Origin: Treponema sp.
GTDB lineage: Bacteria; Spirochaetota; Spirochaetia; Treponematales; Breznakiellaceae
NCBI GenBank assembly: GCA_031257675.1
Contig: JAIROG010000037.1
Span: 1 to 64,000, forward strand
Direction of reading: 5' to 3'
DNA length: 64,000 bases
Positions within the stretch are counted from its first letter, which is position 1; each line of letters begins with the position of its first letter. This document shows, one piece after another, positions 1-7,985 of the stretch. The notes under the pieces are model-generated. The model was given only the letters and a program-made list of their open reading frames with translations, was not told the DNA's origin and searched no databases. Made by a program: the position numbers and the translations under genes.

Positions 1-1
1 C

Positions 2-112
2 CACGGATACAATCATTTTGCGGTAAAATCACAAATTTACCTGGCATCACTGAAACGCGCGATGGAATTACTTTCTGCCTATAATATGGGGGATAATGGC
101 GCTTTTGCGTAA
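2..112 (+). pseudogene. C-terminal tail of an unidentified protein, cut by the window start
   Basis: An open frame of 36 codons enters from the left edge and stops with TAA at 110-112. Its visible residues end in RAMELLSAYNMGDNGAFA. It lies directly beside a transposase fragment on the other strand, so it may be the end of another mobile-element gene, but I recognise no family. Too short to judge. Confidence 0.25.
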
Positions 113-121
113 CATGAGAAG

Positions 122-589
122 TCACTTAAATCCTGTCAAAACAGCCCCGGTGAGAACTCTGAAATTATAGGCAATAACACTCCAGTATATCTTTTGTCTA
201 TAATGTTCCAACCCTTTCCACACGCATTTTGCTATATTCCTCTTCAAATTTGATATTACCCCCTCAATCCCGCTCCTCCATTTCTTCAGTTTTTTCTCAA
301 CACGCTCGTTTTCACATATATTCTTTAATGTTCCGAATATCTTATTGAATACTCTATTTGTGATCTTCTTCTCTATCGCGTGTTTCTGATTCTCAAGACT
401 CCCATACCCGCCGTCGGTTACCACTGACTTCGGCGTTATTCCGTAATCGCTCGTTACTTTGTCTAGCGCCCCCTGAAAAAGTCCGCTGTCCTTCGGGTTC
501 CCCTTCTCTATTTCACACGTCAGTATCATATTACTCTTTCCTGTCCCAAGAGTAACTTTATGTCCGAATTTCGCTTCCCATAATTTCAT
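122..589 (-). pseudogene. N-terminally truncated DDE transposase (IS5/ISNCY-like)
   Basis: The 155-residue frame matches the C-terminal half of a DDE transposase. It begins KFGHKV, as in the segment after the first catalytic Asp, carries TDGGYGS, which fits the second Asp region, and has WRSGIEGVISNLKR followed by YWSVIAYNFRVL, which fits the final Glu and helix. The first third of the protein and its catalytic Asp are missing, and a TAG closes the frame just upstream of the ATG. It is therefore a dead remnant. No terminal inverted repeats were identified. The transposase call is firm; the IS family name is tentative. Confidence 0.75.
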
Positions 590-601
590 AATAATATACT
601 A

Positions 602-1273
602 TCACGCCATCTCTTTTTAGGCAATGTTTTTGACTTTATAGACAGACACTACATAGTCCATAAAAACTCCTTTTTTGCCGTTTGTTTTCAAGATCGCGAG
701 CGCTATTGTTTGTCAACTGGTAAATCTTCACCTTAATTTTACAAAAAAACGAGCTTCCTTCACGTGTACGCCACGCTTCATGGAGAATGCGACCTCAATA
801 AAGGCAGACTATTCGGGGGCGACAGCCAATAGGCTGAAAAGGCGTCCATCATGGGCGACTTCAGCAAGACAACCGGCGCAACCGGAAATATGCCCTTAAG
901 CCATCTTTCTAACAAACAACCGTCTCCATAAGCCAAAAGGATATGCATCTTCCTGTCGACGGCGCGCCGCCGTTGCCATCGCCTGAACGCTCCGCTTCTT
1001 TTCATCAAACGACTCCCTGACAAGTTCGCAACCTGCAAAGAGGCAAGGAGACCCTCCCTTACAGGCTGCGCGTCCGTGATATTCCGGGGAAGAACCGTAC
1101 ATTCAACGCTTTGCGAAGGTTTCCTTCATTTTTGATCATATACATCCTCTATTGAACAATTCTATTATACACAAAAACAAGTTCCCACGCCAGAGGCGCC
1201 GCCTGCGCATTGCCGACGGCTTTCATATTTCCGCAAAAACGCGCGAAGACACGCAATTCATGCGTCCGCGTTA
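602..1273. other. gene-poor stretch between IS remnant and nitrogenase-like cluster
   Basis: No open frame here has a ribosome-binding site or a recognisable motif. Short frames exist on both strands but look like GC-driven noise. The stretch ends at the promoter of cysK. Confidence 0.5.
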
Positions 1274-1302
1274 TTGACAAACTGAGAACGTATTTGTATA
1301 AT
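1274..1302 (+). promoter_or_regulatory. consensus sigma-70 promoter of cysK-nifKD-like operon
   Basis: TTGACA at 1274-1279 and TATAAT at 1297-1302 are separated by exactly 17 bases, a perfect match to the vegetative consensus. Transcription should start near 1309, giving a leader of about 54 bases before the cysK ATG. No sigma-54 (-24/-12) element or NifA-like site was seen, so the operon looks housekeeping-driven rather than under nif-type control. Confidence 0.8.
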
Positions 1303-1362
1303 ACATACTGTTTTTATCGTTTTTATAAACTATTAAACATAGAGCAAAAATAAGGCAAAAAG

Positions 1363-2331
1363 ATGTCAAATAGAGTGGCAGACAACCTGACGGAATTGGT
1401 GGGGAATACGCCCATCCTGCGGGCCCGCGCGTTCAGCAAGCTGGCGGGAATTGAGGGCGCCAACCTCCTCTTCAAACTGGAGTGCTTCAACCCCCTCTCC
1501 AGCGTGAAGGATCGCATCGCCAAAGCTATGATCGAAGACGCCGAAGCCAAGGGGCTTTTGAAAGCCGGCGCCGTGATCATTGAGCCAACATCGGGCAACA
1601 CGGGGATTGGGCTTGCTTTTGTGGCGGCGTCAAAGGGGTACCGCCTCATCCTCACCATGCCAGACACCATGAGCGTTGAGCGGCGGCAGTTGCTTTTGGC
1701 GCTGGGGGCGGAGTTGGCGCTGACTCCCGGCGCTCTGGGCATGAAGGGCGCCGTGAACAAAGCTCTGGAACTCAACGCCCGGATCAAAGGGAGTGTTGTT
1801 CTGCAACAATTCTCCAATCCCGCCAATCCGGAGATACACCGGAAAACCACAGGACCCGAAATTTGGGAGGCGACCGGCGGCAACATTGACATCCTCGTAG
1901 CCGGAGTGGGAACCGGCGGAACCATTACTGGAGCGGCCGCTTTCCTTAAAGAGAAAAAGCCTGATGTAAAAGCCGTAGCGGTGGAGCCAGACGCATCGCC
2001 GGTATTGTCGGGAGGCAAGCCGGGACCTCATCAGATACAGGGCATTGGCGCTGGTTTTACGCCTGACGCGCTCGACCTTTCGATTATTGACGAGATATTC
2101 CGGGTGCGGAATGAGGAGGCGGTGGACACCGCCAGGGCGCTTGCGCAAGAGGAGGGGCTTTTGGTGGGCATATCGTCCGGCGCAGCCGCCTTTGCCGCCG
2201 CGAAAGTCGCCGCTAGAACGGAAAACAAGGGCAAAACCATCGTGGGCATTCTTCCCGATACCGGGGAACGCTATCTTTCAACCATACTGTGGAAAGACAT
2301 TCCCAAAACAAAAAGTCCCATTTGGCATTAG
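1363..2331 (+). CDS. cysK: cysteine synthase (O-acetylserine sulfhydrylase)
   Basis: A 322-residue fold-type II PLP enzyme that makes cysteine from O-acetylserine and sulfide in the cytoplasm. The PLP lysine is K49 in SSVKDR. The substrate loop TSGNTG is at 76-81 and the phosphate-binding loop [10 protein letters not shown] at 181-190. Length is normal for CysK. The ATG is preceded by AAGG at 1352-1355. It is the first gene of a three-gene unit with the NifK-like and NifD-like subunits, which ties that enzyme to sulfur assimilation. Some OAS sulfhydrylases also accept methanethiol and make S-methylcysteine; whether this one does cannot be read from sequence. The family call is very secure. 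Confidence 0.95.
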   Translation: MSNRVADNLTELVGNTPILRARAFSKLAGIEGANLLFKLECFNPLSSVKDRIAKAMIEDAEAKGLLKAGAVIIEPTSGNTGIGLAFVAASKGYRLILTMPDTMSVERRQLLLALGAELALTPGALGMKGAVNKALELNARIKGSVVLQQFSNPANPEIHRKTTGPEIWEATGGNIDILVAGVGTGGTITGAAAFLKEKKPDVKAVAVEPDASPVLSGGKPGPHQIQGIGAGFTPDALDLSIIDEIFRVRNEEAVDTARALAQEEGLLVGISSGAAAFAAAKVAARTENKGKTIVGILPDTGERYLSTILWKDIPKTKSPIWH

Positions 2332-2339
2332 GAACCTCT

Positions 2340-2370
2340 GGAAACTCCGGTTGGGTTTCCAAAAGTTTCC
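2340..2370 (+). repeat. inverted repeat between cysK and the NifK-like gene
   Basis: GGAAACT (2340-2346) and AGTTTCC (2364-2370) form a 7-bp stem with a 17-base loop, just upstream of the ribosome-binding site at 2374-2380. It could tune translation or mRNA stability of the downstream subunit genes. It has no T-run and is unlikely to be a terminator. Confidence 0.35.
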
Positions 2371-2388
2371 ATTAAGGAGGAACAAACG

Positions 2389-3729
2389 TTGAGCGCGATT
2401 ATTGACAGACCCCGGTATATGTGCGCCCTGGGAGGCGCGTTGGCTCTGATGAGAGCAATGAACCGGACTGTTCCCATTGTACATGCGGGCGCCGGCTGCG
2501 CGTACAATTACTTCATAGGCGGCAACGCCGGCGCGGGGTATCTGGGCGGCGGCTGCTACGGCGCGGTGACCACGCCTTCCACCAATGTGGCGGAAAAGGA
2601 AATCATCTTCGGCGGAGAGAGCCGCCTTGAAGAGCAGATACGCGCCACAGTGGAACTCATTGACGGCGATCTCTACATTGTCATCTCCGGCTGCCAAGTT
2701 GAAATGATAGGCGACGATATACGCATGACAGCGGAGGCTATTGAAGGGCTGCCTTCGCCGGTACTGGCCGTGCAGACCCCAAGTTTCAAGGGCAATTCCC
2801 AGCAAGGCTACGATATCCTCTTGGAAACGCTTGCGCGAAAGTACGTCGCCAAAACTGACGCAAAACGCAAGAACACGGTTAATGTGTTCGGCGTGATCCC
2901 CGGAAACGATCCTTTCTACAAGGGCAACCTGAAAGAGATCAAGCGGGTTCTCTCCCTCATCGGCGTTGACGCCAACACCTTTATCGGTGAAAGGGAAAAC
3001 CTTGACAATTTCCGCAACGCCGGAAGCGCCGAACTCAACATCGCGCTTTCCGATGTGTACGCCCCCCTGTCGGCGGAGGCGTTTAAAGAAGTCCACAATA
3101 TACCCTATATACGGGAACAGCTTCCCATCGGTTTCTTCCAGACCGAACGGTTCCTGCGCGCTGTGGGCGAGGCTCTTGCGATAGACGAGGCGGTTGTCAA
3201 TAGGGCGGTCAAGGCGGAAGAAGAAATTTACTTTGATTATTTTGAACGCATCGCCGACACCTACAATGACGTTGAACTCCAGCGTTACGGAGTTGTGGCG
3301 GCTGATTCCAATTACGCCCCGGCAATTTCCAATTTTATTTCCGATGAACTGGGCTGGATTCCCCACCTTACCATGGTGACTGACCCGGTTACCGAAGAAA
3401 ACAAGATCGCTCTGGACAGGCGTTTCAAAAATTACGCATCAAGGCTTGAGCCTACGGTGTATTACGATACAAACGCCTCAGCCCTGCGGCATTACCTTGC
3501 CGGCAGTTGGGAGCGGAATCGCAATCACATCTATTACGAACCTTTTTCGCCGGCGGTGATATTCGGCAGCGTGTATGAACGGGATTACGCTGAAGAGATG
3601 GGCGTTCCCCTACTTTCAATTTCGTTTCCCATAACAAACAGAGTTGTATTTAACAAAGCCTACGCGGGCTTTAATGGCGGACTCGCCTTGGCTGAAGACA
3701 GCTTCAGCCTGCTGGTGGCGGCGCGGTAA
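2389..3729 (+). CDS. nitrogenase-like reductase, NifK-like (beta) subunit; candidate MarK
   Basis: A 446-residue nitrogenase component 1 family protein. The start is TTG at 2389, set by AAGGAGG at 2374-2380. The three P-cluster-type cysteines of a beta subunit are present: C12 in MCALGGA, C37 in HAGAGC and C102 in SGCQVEMIGDD. The segment QTPSFKGNSQQGYD (about 128-141) matches the NifK pattern HTPSFxGSHxxGYD, and no cofactor-ligand cysteine is visible later, as expected for beta. It is shorter than classical NifK at the N terminus. It precedes the alpha-like gene by 15 bases, the reverse of the usual D-K order. Family membership is secure. The specific function as part of a methylthio-alkane reductase is inferred from the sulfur gene neighbours. 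Confidence 0.85.
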   Translation: MSAIIDRPRYMCALGGALALMRAMNRTVPIVHAGAGCAYNYFIGGNAGAGYLGGGCYGAVTTPSTNVAEKEIIFGGESRLEEQIRATVELIDGDLYIVISGCQVEMIGDDIRMTAEAIEGLPSPVLAVQTPSFKGNSQQGYDILLETLARKYVAKTDAKRKNTVNVFGVIPGNDPFYKGNLKEIKRVLSLIGVDANTFIGERENLDNFRNAGSAELNIALSDVYAPLSAEAFKEVHNIPYIREQLPIGFFQTERFLRAVGEALAIDEAVVNRAVKAEEEIYFDYFERIADTYNDVELQRYGVVAADSNYAPAISNFISDELGWIPHLTMVTDPVTEENKIALDRRFKNYASRLEPTVYYDTNASALRHYLAGSWERNRNHIYYEPFSPAVIFGSVYERDYAEEMGVPLLSISFPITNRVVFNKAYAGFNGGLALAEDSFSLLVAAR

Positions 3730-3744
3730 AATAGGAGGATGCAA

Positions 3745-5253
3745 ATGGCGTTGAAGATAGAACGGGCGGCGCCGCCCAGAGAAGACCGGCTTCAGGCGGG
3801 AACAGCCTATTGCGGAACCTGCGCGGAATTGCGAGATCGGCTGAGGCGCAAGGACGGCGGCTGTTTTAATCAGGCGAACCGGAGTTTTGGACAAAGTTTC
3901 GGCTGTCAGTTTACCCTGAGCCTCGCCATGCTCAACACCTTGCGGAATACAGTGGTGATTGTTCATGGACCTGTGGGCTGCGGCTTCTGGTCTATTGGCG
4001 GCGCCGGCGCGACCAGAACCATGAAGCGCCTGCGGGATCCCTCCCAGGGAAGCACGGTACAGATTTCCACCAACCTTGACGAAAGCGACGTCATTTCCGG
4101 CGGCGAAAAGAAACTGAGGGAGGCGGTGATCTACGCTGACCGGGAATTCCGTCCCGAAGCCATCGTGGTTACATCCACCTGCGTTCCCGCGCTCATCGGC
4201 GATGATGTCGACGCTATCCTTGACGGACTCAAGAAGGATGTTTCGGCGGATCTGGTGTCAGTCAACTGCGAGGGTTTTAAAACAAAACTCATGGCCACCG
4301 CCTACGATGCGGTGTACAATGGGATACTCAAGAATTTAAGCGAAAAGAAAATTGAGCGGGAAAGCCTCGTGGTCCCCGACAAGCTGGATGACATGCTCTG
4401 GAATTACAACAACGCCCATAGGGTCAACGTGTTCAATGTCGGTTCCATGGGACGGTCAGACGAGCTAGAGATTGTCCGGCTCCTCAACGCCCTTGAGCTT
4501 ACAGTCAATGTTATTCCCTGTTTCGCGTCTCCCAAAGATTTTCGCAAAGTCCTTGACGCCGCGCTCAATGTGAGCGTCTGCGGCACTCACGACGATTACT
4601 ACGTCAAGCGTATTGCGGAAGAGTACGGCATCCCTTACATCATCGACACCATGCCCATAGGCAGAAAAGGAACGGGGCGGTGGCTTATGAAAATCGCGGA
4701 ACATTTTCATCTTGAAGAACAGGCCGGGCGTTTAATAGAAAAAGAAGACGCCGCGCTCAACGAAGCCCTTGAACCGTACCGGAAGGCGCTCAAAGGAAAA
4801 CGGGCGTATATTTCAGGAGGCGAGATCCGCATATTTGTCACCGCCGAACTTGTACATGACCTGGGGCTTGAAATCGCGGGACTCAAAAGCCACCACATTG
4901 ATCATTTTGTTGAACCGGTCTTTGACGACGCGTCCATTGCCGGGGACACCTGCATCGACATCGCCTCCCAGCATCCTTTTGAACAGGCGAACCTGCTCCG
5001 CAAGATAAAACCCGACGTGCTTTTAATGCATGTAGGAGGCGGCAATTTCACGGCGAAACACGGGCTTCCGGTACTGCCCCTCTTTAACCCCGGTTTTAAT
5101 TACATGGGCTATTCCGGCGCATTCGAAGTCGCTTGCCGGCTTAAACGGATTTTGTCAAACAGCCAGTACAATAAAAACATCCAGAAACACCGCCCTCTCC
5201 CTTACCGGGAATCATGGTACGAAAAGGATGTGGGCGCGTATATCAAGGGGTGA
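3745..5253 (+). CDS. nitrogenase-like reductase, NifD-like (alpha) subunit; candidate MarD
   Basis: A 502-residue component 1 alpha-type subunit. AGGAGG at 3733-3738 touches the ATG at 3739, so the ATG at 3745 is the likelier start; residues are numbered from it. P-cluster-type cysteines are C54 (FGCQF), C79 (HGPVGC) and C146 (TSTCVPALIGDD). C279 in VCGTHDDYYVK aligns with NifD Cys275, the cofactor ligand. By hand alignment anchored on CEGF, NifD Gln191 and His195 are replaced by M183 and Y187. The region that holds NifD His442 reads PLFNPGFNYMGYSG (445-458) with no histidine. An extra N-terminal C23-x2-C26 with C40 is present. These features argue for a metallocluster enzyme that is not a dinitrogenase. 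Substrate is inferred from context only. Confidence 0.85.
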   Translation: MALKIERAAPPREDRLQAGTAYCGTCAELRDRLRRKDGGCFNQANRSFGQSFGCQFTLSLAMLNTLRNTVVIVHGPVGCGFWSIGGAGATRTMKRLRDPSQGSTVQISTNLDESDVISGGEKKLREAVIYADREFRPEAIVVTSTCVPALIGDDVDAILDGLKKDVSADLVSVNCEGFKTKLMATAYDAVYNGILKNLSEKKIERESLVVPDKLDDMLWNYNNAHRVNVFNVGSMGRSDELEIVRLLNALELTVNVIPCFASPKDFRKVLDAALNVSVCGTHDDYYVKRIAEEYGIPYIIDTMPIGRKGTGRWLMKIAEHFHLEEQAGRLIEKEDAALNEALEPYRKALKGKRAYISGGEIRIFVTAELVHDLGLEIAGLKSHHIDHFVEPVFDDASIAGDTCIDIASQHPFEQANLLRKIKPDVLLMHVGGGNFTAKHGLPVLPLFNPGFNYMGYSGAFEVACRLKRILSNSQYNKNIQKHRPLPYRESWYEKDVGAYIKG

Positions 5254-5256
5254 TCC

Positions 5257-5270
5257 GGCGCGAACGCGCC
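5257..5270. other. GC-rich hairpin after the NifD-like gene
   Basis: A perfect 14-base palindrome starts four bases after the stop codon. No T-run follows, so it is not a classical terminator, but it sits between two convergent operons and may limit read-through. Confidence 0.35.
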
Positions 5271-5320
5271 GCGCTATTGGAGGACGGCGTATATCAGAGA
5301 CGCGATCTTTCCTGAATAGC

Positions 5321-5350
5321 GTTGTTCAGTACCTTCAGTTGTTGAACAAG
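5321..5350. repeat. dispersed palindromic repeat, GTTGTTCA family
   Basis: GTTGTTCAG and a GTTGAACAAG half face each other around a short centre. The segment GTTGTTGAACAAGTCCA (5338-5354) recurs exactly at 59201-59217, and a longer perfect palindrome of the same family is at 59090-59119. Its position between convergent genes fits a transcription-end or REP-like element. Confidence 0.6.
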
Positions 5351-5405
5351 TCCACTATACGCCCGCGCCCCGAATTGCAATTTTTTCTCTCAGGCAAGAA
5401 GCGCC

Positions 5406-6710
5406 TCACGGCGCAGCCGTGTCAAAAGCCTTTCCGAATTTCTTTACCGCATCGACAACGTAATCATAGGTCATAAAGAATCTGACTCCCTGTTCCGCAA
5501 GGCGGCGGCGTGGAGCATCGCCTATGCGCATGGCAATAACGCCGTCGCAGTCCTCCAGCGTGTCGAAAATCCCGTTGAGTCCTTCTTCATGCCATTTCAT
5601 TGCGGCATGTCCGCAGGTTTCTTTGCCTTGGCAGTACCTGGACACGTCCCGTTTTTCGATAAATTCAACCGCGCCGTTTTTATACTGATATATATAAAAA
5701 GCCGAGACATGCCCAAAATGCTGATCCACCGCAACGCCATTTTTGGAAGCCACCGCGAAGAGCAACGGACGAAGATTCTTTCCGGAATCCCTTCCAACCG
5801 GCGCCGAATCCGCAAAGATTGATCGTTCTGTTTCATCGTAACTTTTGCCGCCCGCAAACTGGAAGGAAATATCCTCATCCAAAGTCCCCACAGCGTCCGC
5901 GCGGCACTGGCGGCAATGGTACATCTGGGGCAGTATGGTCTCGCAGGTTTTCCGCATTTCAGTAAGCTCCGCGTTGCTCGCCATGGGGATATGTTCAAAA
6001 ATGGCGCCTCGCACCGGAATGAGTTGCATGATGTTGGTCATATCCGCGCCGGCTTCTTTCACCTTCGCCACAATCTCAGGGATTACGCCGTCATTGACGC
6101 CTTTGATCATGACAATGTTGACTTTCGTGACGATTCCCAGGTTCCACAGGCGCGAAATGCCTTCGTACTGGTTTTCAAGCAGAATGCCCGCGCCTTCGGC
6201 GCCTGAATAGCGCTTCCCCTCGTATTGTACAAAGCGGTAGATGCGCCGCCCTTCTTCAGGACTTGCCGCGTTCACCGTCACCGTCACGTGGGAAACGCCT
6301 AATTCGGCGATGTCGCCGGCGTATCGGGGAAGGAGGAGCCCGTTGGTTGAAAGGCAGAAAACAACGCCGCTGTCAGCCTTGCGGACGAGCGAAAAAGTCT
6401 CCCGCACCCGGTCGAATTCGGCAAGGGCGTCCCCGGGCCCCGCGACGCCGGCCACGTCGATCTTCCCCAACCGTTGGCGAGCGTCAAGGAATCGCTCCAA
6501 CGCCTTTTCCGGCGCAAGTATGTTAGCGGTTACACCGGGACGGCTTTCGTTGGCGCATTCGTACTTCCGCAGGCAGTAATTGCATTGGATATTGCAGGAC
6601 GGCGCTACAGGCAGATGTATGCGCGTGAGCTTCCCTCCGCAACCATTAAAACAGGGGTGCGCAAGAGACTTGAGCGCATTGGCTTTCTTCCGGTCATGAA
6701 TATCCCGCAT
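5406..6710 (-). CDS. nifB: NifB-type radical SAM cofactor maturase with NifX domain
   Basis: A 434-residue NifB that in known systems joins two [4Fe4S] clusters and inserts carbide to make the [Fe8S9C] precursor NifB-co. HPC (18-20) and the radical SAM motif C39-x3-C43-x2-C46 are present, followed by YECANESRPGVT, VAGPGD (88-93) and CRQCRADAVG (266-275), all NifB signatures. Residues from about 312 form a NifX/NafY-type domain (FAVASKNG, DQHFGH) that may hold the cluster. The gene lies 26 bases downstream of the NifH gene. A complete NifB beside these subunits implies that the enzyme carries an NifB-derived cluster. No nifE, nifN or nifV is nearby, so no molybdenum-homocitrate maturation is apparent. 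Function is secure. Confidence 0.93.
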   Translation of the reverse strand: MRDIHDRKKANALKSLAHPCFNGCGGKLTRIHLPVAPSCNIQCNYCLRKYECANESRPGVTANILAPEKALERFLDARQRLGKIDVAGVAGPGDALAEFDRVRETFSLVRKADSGVVFCLSTNGLLLPRYAGDIAELGVSHVTVTVNAASPEEGRRIYRFVQYEGKRYSGAEGAGILLENQYEGISRLWNLGIVTKVNIVMIKGVNDGVIPEIVAKVKEAGADMTNIMQLIPVRGAIFEHIPMASNAELTEMRKTCETILPQMYHCRQCRADAVGTLDEDISFQFAGGKSYDETERSIFADSAPVGRDSGKNLRPLLFAVASKNGVAVDQHFGHVSAFYIYQYKNGAVEFIEKRDVSRYCQGKETCGHAAMKWHEEGLNGIFDTLEDCDGVIAMRIGDAPRRRLAEQGVRFFMTYDYVVDAVKKFGKAFDTAAP

Positions 6711-6736
6711 GATCTTCTACGTTTCCTCGTATAAGC

Positions 6737-7615
6737 TTATATGGCGGCGCCCTGCGATGTGATCTCGCCCTGTTCCAGAGCCAGAAGGTTATCTGCCCAA
6801 GAAGCCGCCCATGCCCGCAATTCAGCGGCTTCCAGGGGGGAAGGTGTTTTGGACTCGGTATGCTCGGCGATCTTGCGGGCAAGGGAACGATACACATTGG
6901 CTTGCTCAGACGCGGACGCCGCCTCGATAGTGGTCTTTCCCTGGAGTTCGCTCTTGGTCACCGTTATGGAACGGGGTATGTATTCGATCACGCGCGTGGA
7001 CGCGCGCTTTACAAAGTCGTTGATAATTTCCCGTGAATAGGGTTGTCCCATGGAATTGGCGATTACCCCGCCCAAAAGGGCGCCGCCTGAATTGGAGTAC
7101 TTGCTTATCCCCTTAAAAAGATTGTTGGAAGCGTAGATGGACATAAAATCCGCGGATGACACGGTAAACACATGTTCGGCAATGCCTTCTCTGATAGGGA
7201 CGGCGAAGCCTCCACACACCACGTCTCCCAGTACATCGTAAATAACCACGTCCAGACGCAGGTCTTCAAAAACATGTTGATGCTTGAAAAGCTCCACAGC
7301 CGTGATAATGCCCCTGCCCGCGCAGCCAACGCCCGGAGCGGGTCCGCCGGCTTCGACGCAGTAGATGCCGTTATAGCCCTCATAAATAACCTCCGAGGCT
7401 TTTACCGTTGACTTTTCCCGAAGTGTGTCCAGCACGGTGGGGATGAATTTGCCGTCCCGCAGGGTGTTGGTGGAGTCGCTCTTGGGATCACAGCCAAACT
7501 GCATCACTTTGAGGTTCATCTCTGAAAGAGCCGCGCTGAGGTTGGACGTGGTGGTGGACTTACCTATGCCCCCCTTCCCGTATATGGCGATTTGCTTTAT
7601 CTTATGCGCCAACAT
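6737..7615 (-). CDS. nifH: NifH-like reductase (ATP-dependent Fe protein); candidate MarH
   Basis: A 292-residue homodimeric Fe protein that transfers electrons to the component 1 subunits with ATP hydrolysis. The ATG at 7615 is chosen because GGAG lies just before it; a TTG three codons upstream is the alternative. The P-loop GKGGIGKST is at 13-21. The two [4Fe4S] ligand cysteines are C98 in GVGCAGRG and C134 in DVVCGGFAVP. R101 matches the arginine that DraT modifies in nitrogenase Fe proteins. The C terminus is slightly extended (WADNLLALEQGEITSQGAAI). It heads a pair with nifB and is separated from the upstream PLP enzyme by about 370 bases, so it may have its own promoter. It could in principle also serve another nitrogenase-like enzyme. 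Confidence 0.92.
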   Translation of the reverse strand: MLAHKIKQIAIYGKGGIGKSTTTSNLSAALSEMNLKVMQFGCDPKSDSTNTLRDGKFIPTVLDTLREKSTVKASEVIYEGYNGIYCVEAGGPAPGVGCAGRGIITAVELFKHQHVFEDLRLDVVIYDVLGDVVCGGFAVPIREGIAEHVFTVSSADFMSIYASNNLFKGISKYSNSGGALLGGVIANSMGQPYSREIINDFVKRASTRVIEYIPRSITVTKSELQGKTTIEAASASEQANVYRSLARKIAEHTESKTPSPLEAAELRAWAASWADNLLALEQGEITSQGAAI

Positions 7616-7985
7616 CTTCTCCAATACATATAAATATTATCGTAAAACTATGTTATATATGTAAGGCAGTCGCAAACTTGAGCTTTGAAACCGCATCTCA
7701 CACTTGGAGAAAATTGTATAAGCCTTGAGCGCTTTACTTATAAAGAATTAACAGTTCTCTCCTAAAGCCTGTTCCAAACCAACCCGAATGTAGTTCGCGT
7801 TTTGGAACAGACTTATACTACTAAACCTATCATTTATCTCTGTTTTTGTCAAGGCTCGACAGCGCTAATTTTTGGAAAGATTTTTCTTAGCAAGAGGACA
7901 GTGAAAAATAGCGCCATGATATATAAAACGCCTGACCGAAAGAAAAGACGAATCCCAGATTCGACGGACTTCCATCCCAGCCGCT
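7616..7985. other. intergenic region upstream of nifH
   Basis: No gene is visible. It contains an inverted repeat at 7769-7810 and AT-rich sequence near the nifH start. No clear promoter pair on the - strand reached consensus quality, and no S-box or other riboswitch core was recognised. Confidence 0.4.
7769..7810. repeat. dispersed inverted repeat, GTTCCAAA family
   Basis: CTGTTCCAAAC at the left and GTTTTGGAACAG at the right face each other across about 20 bases. Related copies or halves occur at 9231-9245, 23761-23795 and 46095-46145, all between genes. Confidence 0.65.

Noticed and set aside
675-1102. Short frames on both strands between the IS relic and cysK
   Set aside because: No ribosome-binding site, no motif, overlapping in several frames; GC-rich noise.
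2278-3366. 362-codon open frame on the - strand opposite the NifK-like gene
   Set aside because: It lies antisense to a gene with conserved cysteine motifs, has no ribosome-binding site and no motif; an artefact of codon composition.
2389-7615. Protochlorophyllide/chlorophyllide reductase (BchLNB) or the coenzyme F430 enzyme CfbCD
   Set aside because: Those systems have no NifB and no cofactor-ligand cysteine equivalent to C279. CfbD is a single subunit. No bacteriochlorophyll or F430 genes are present.
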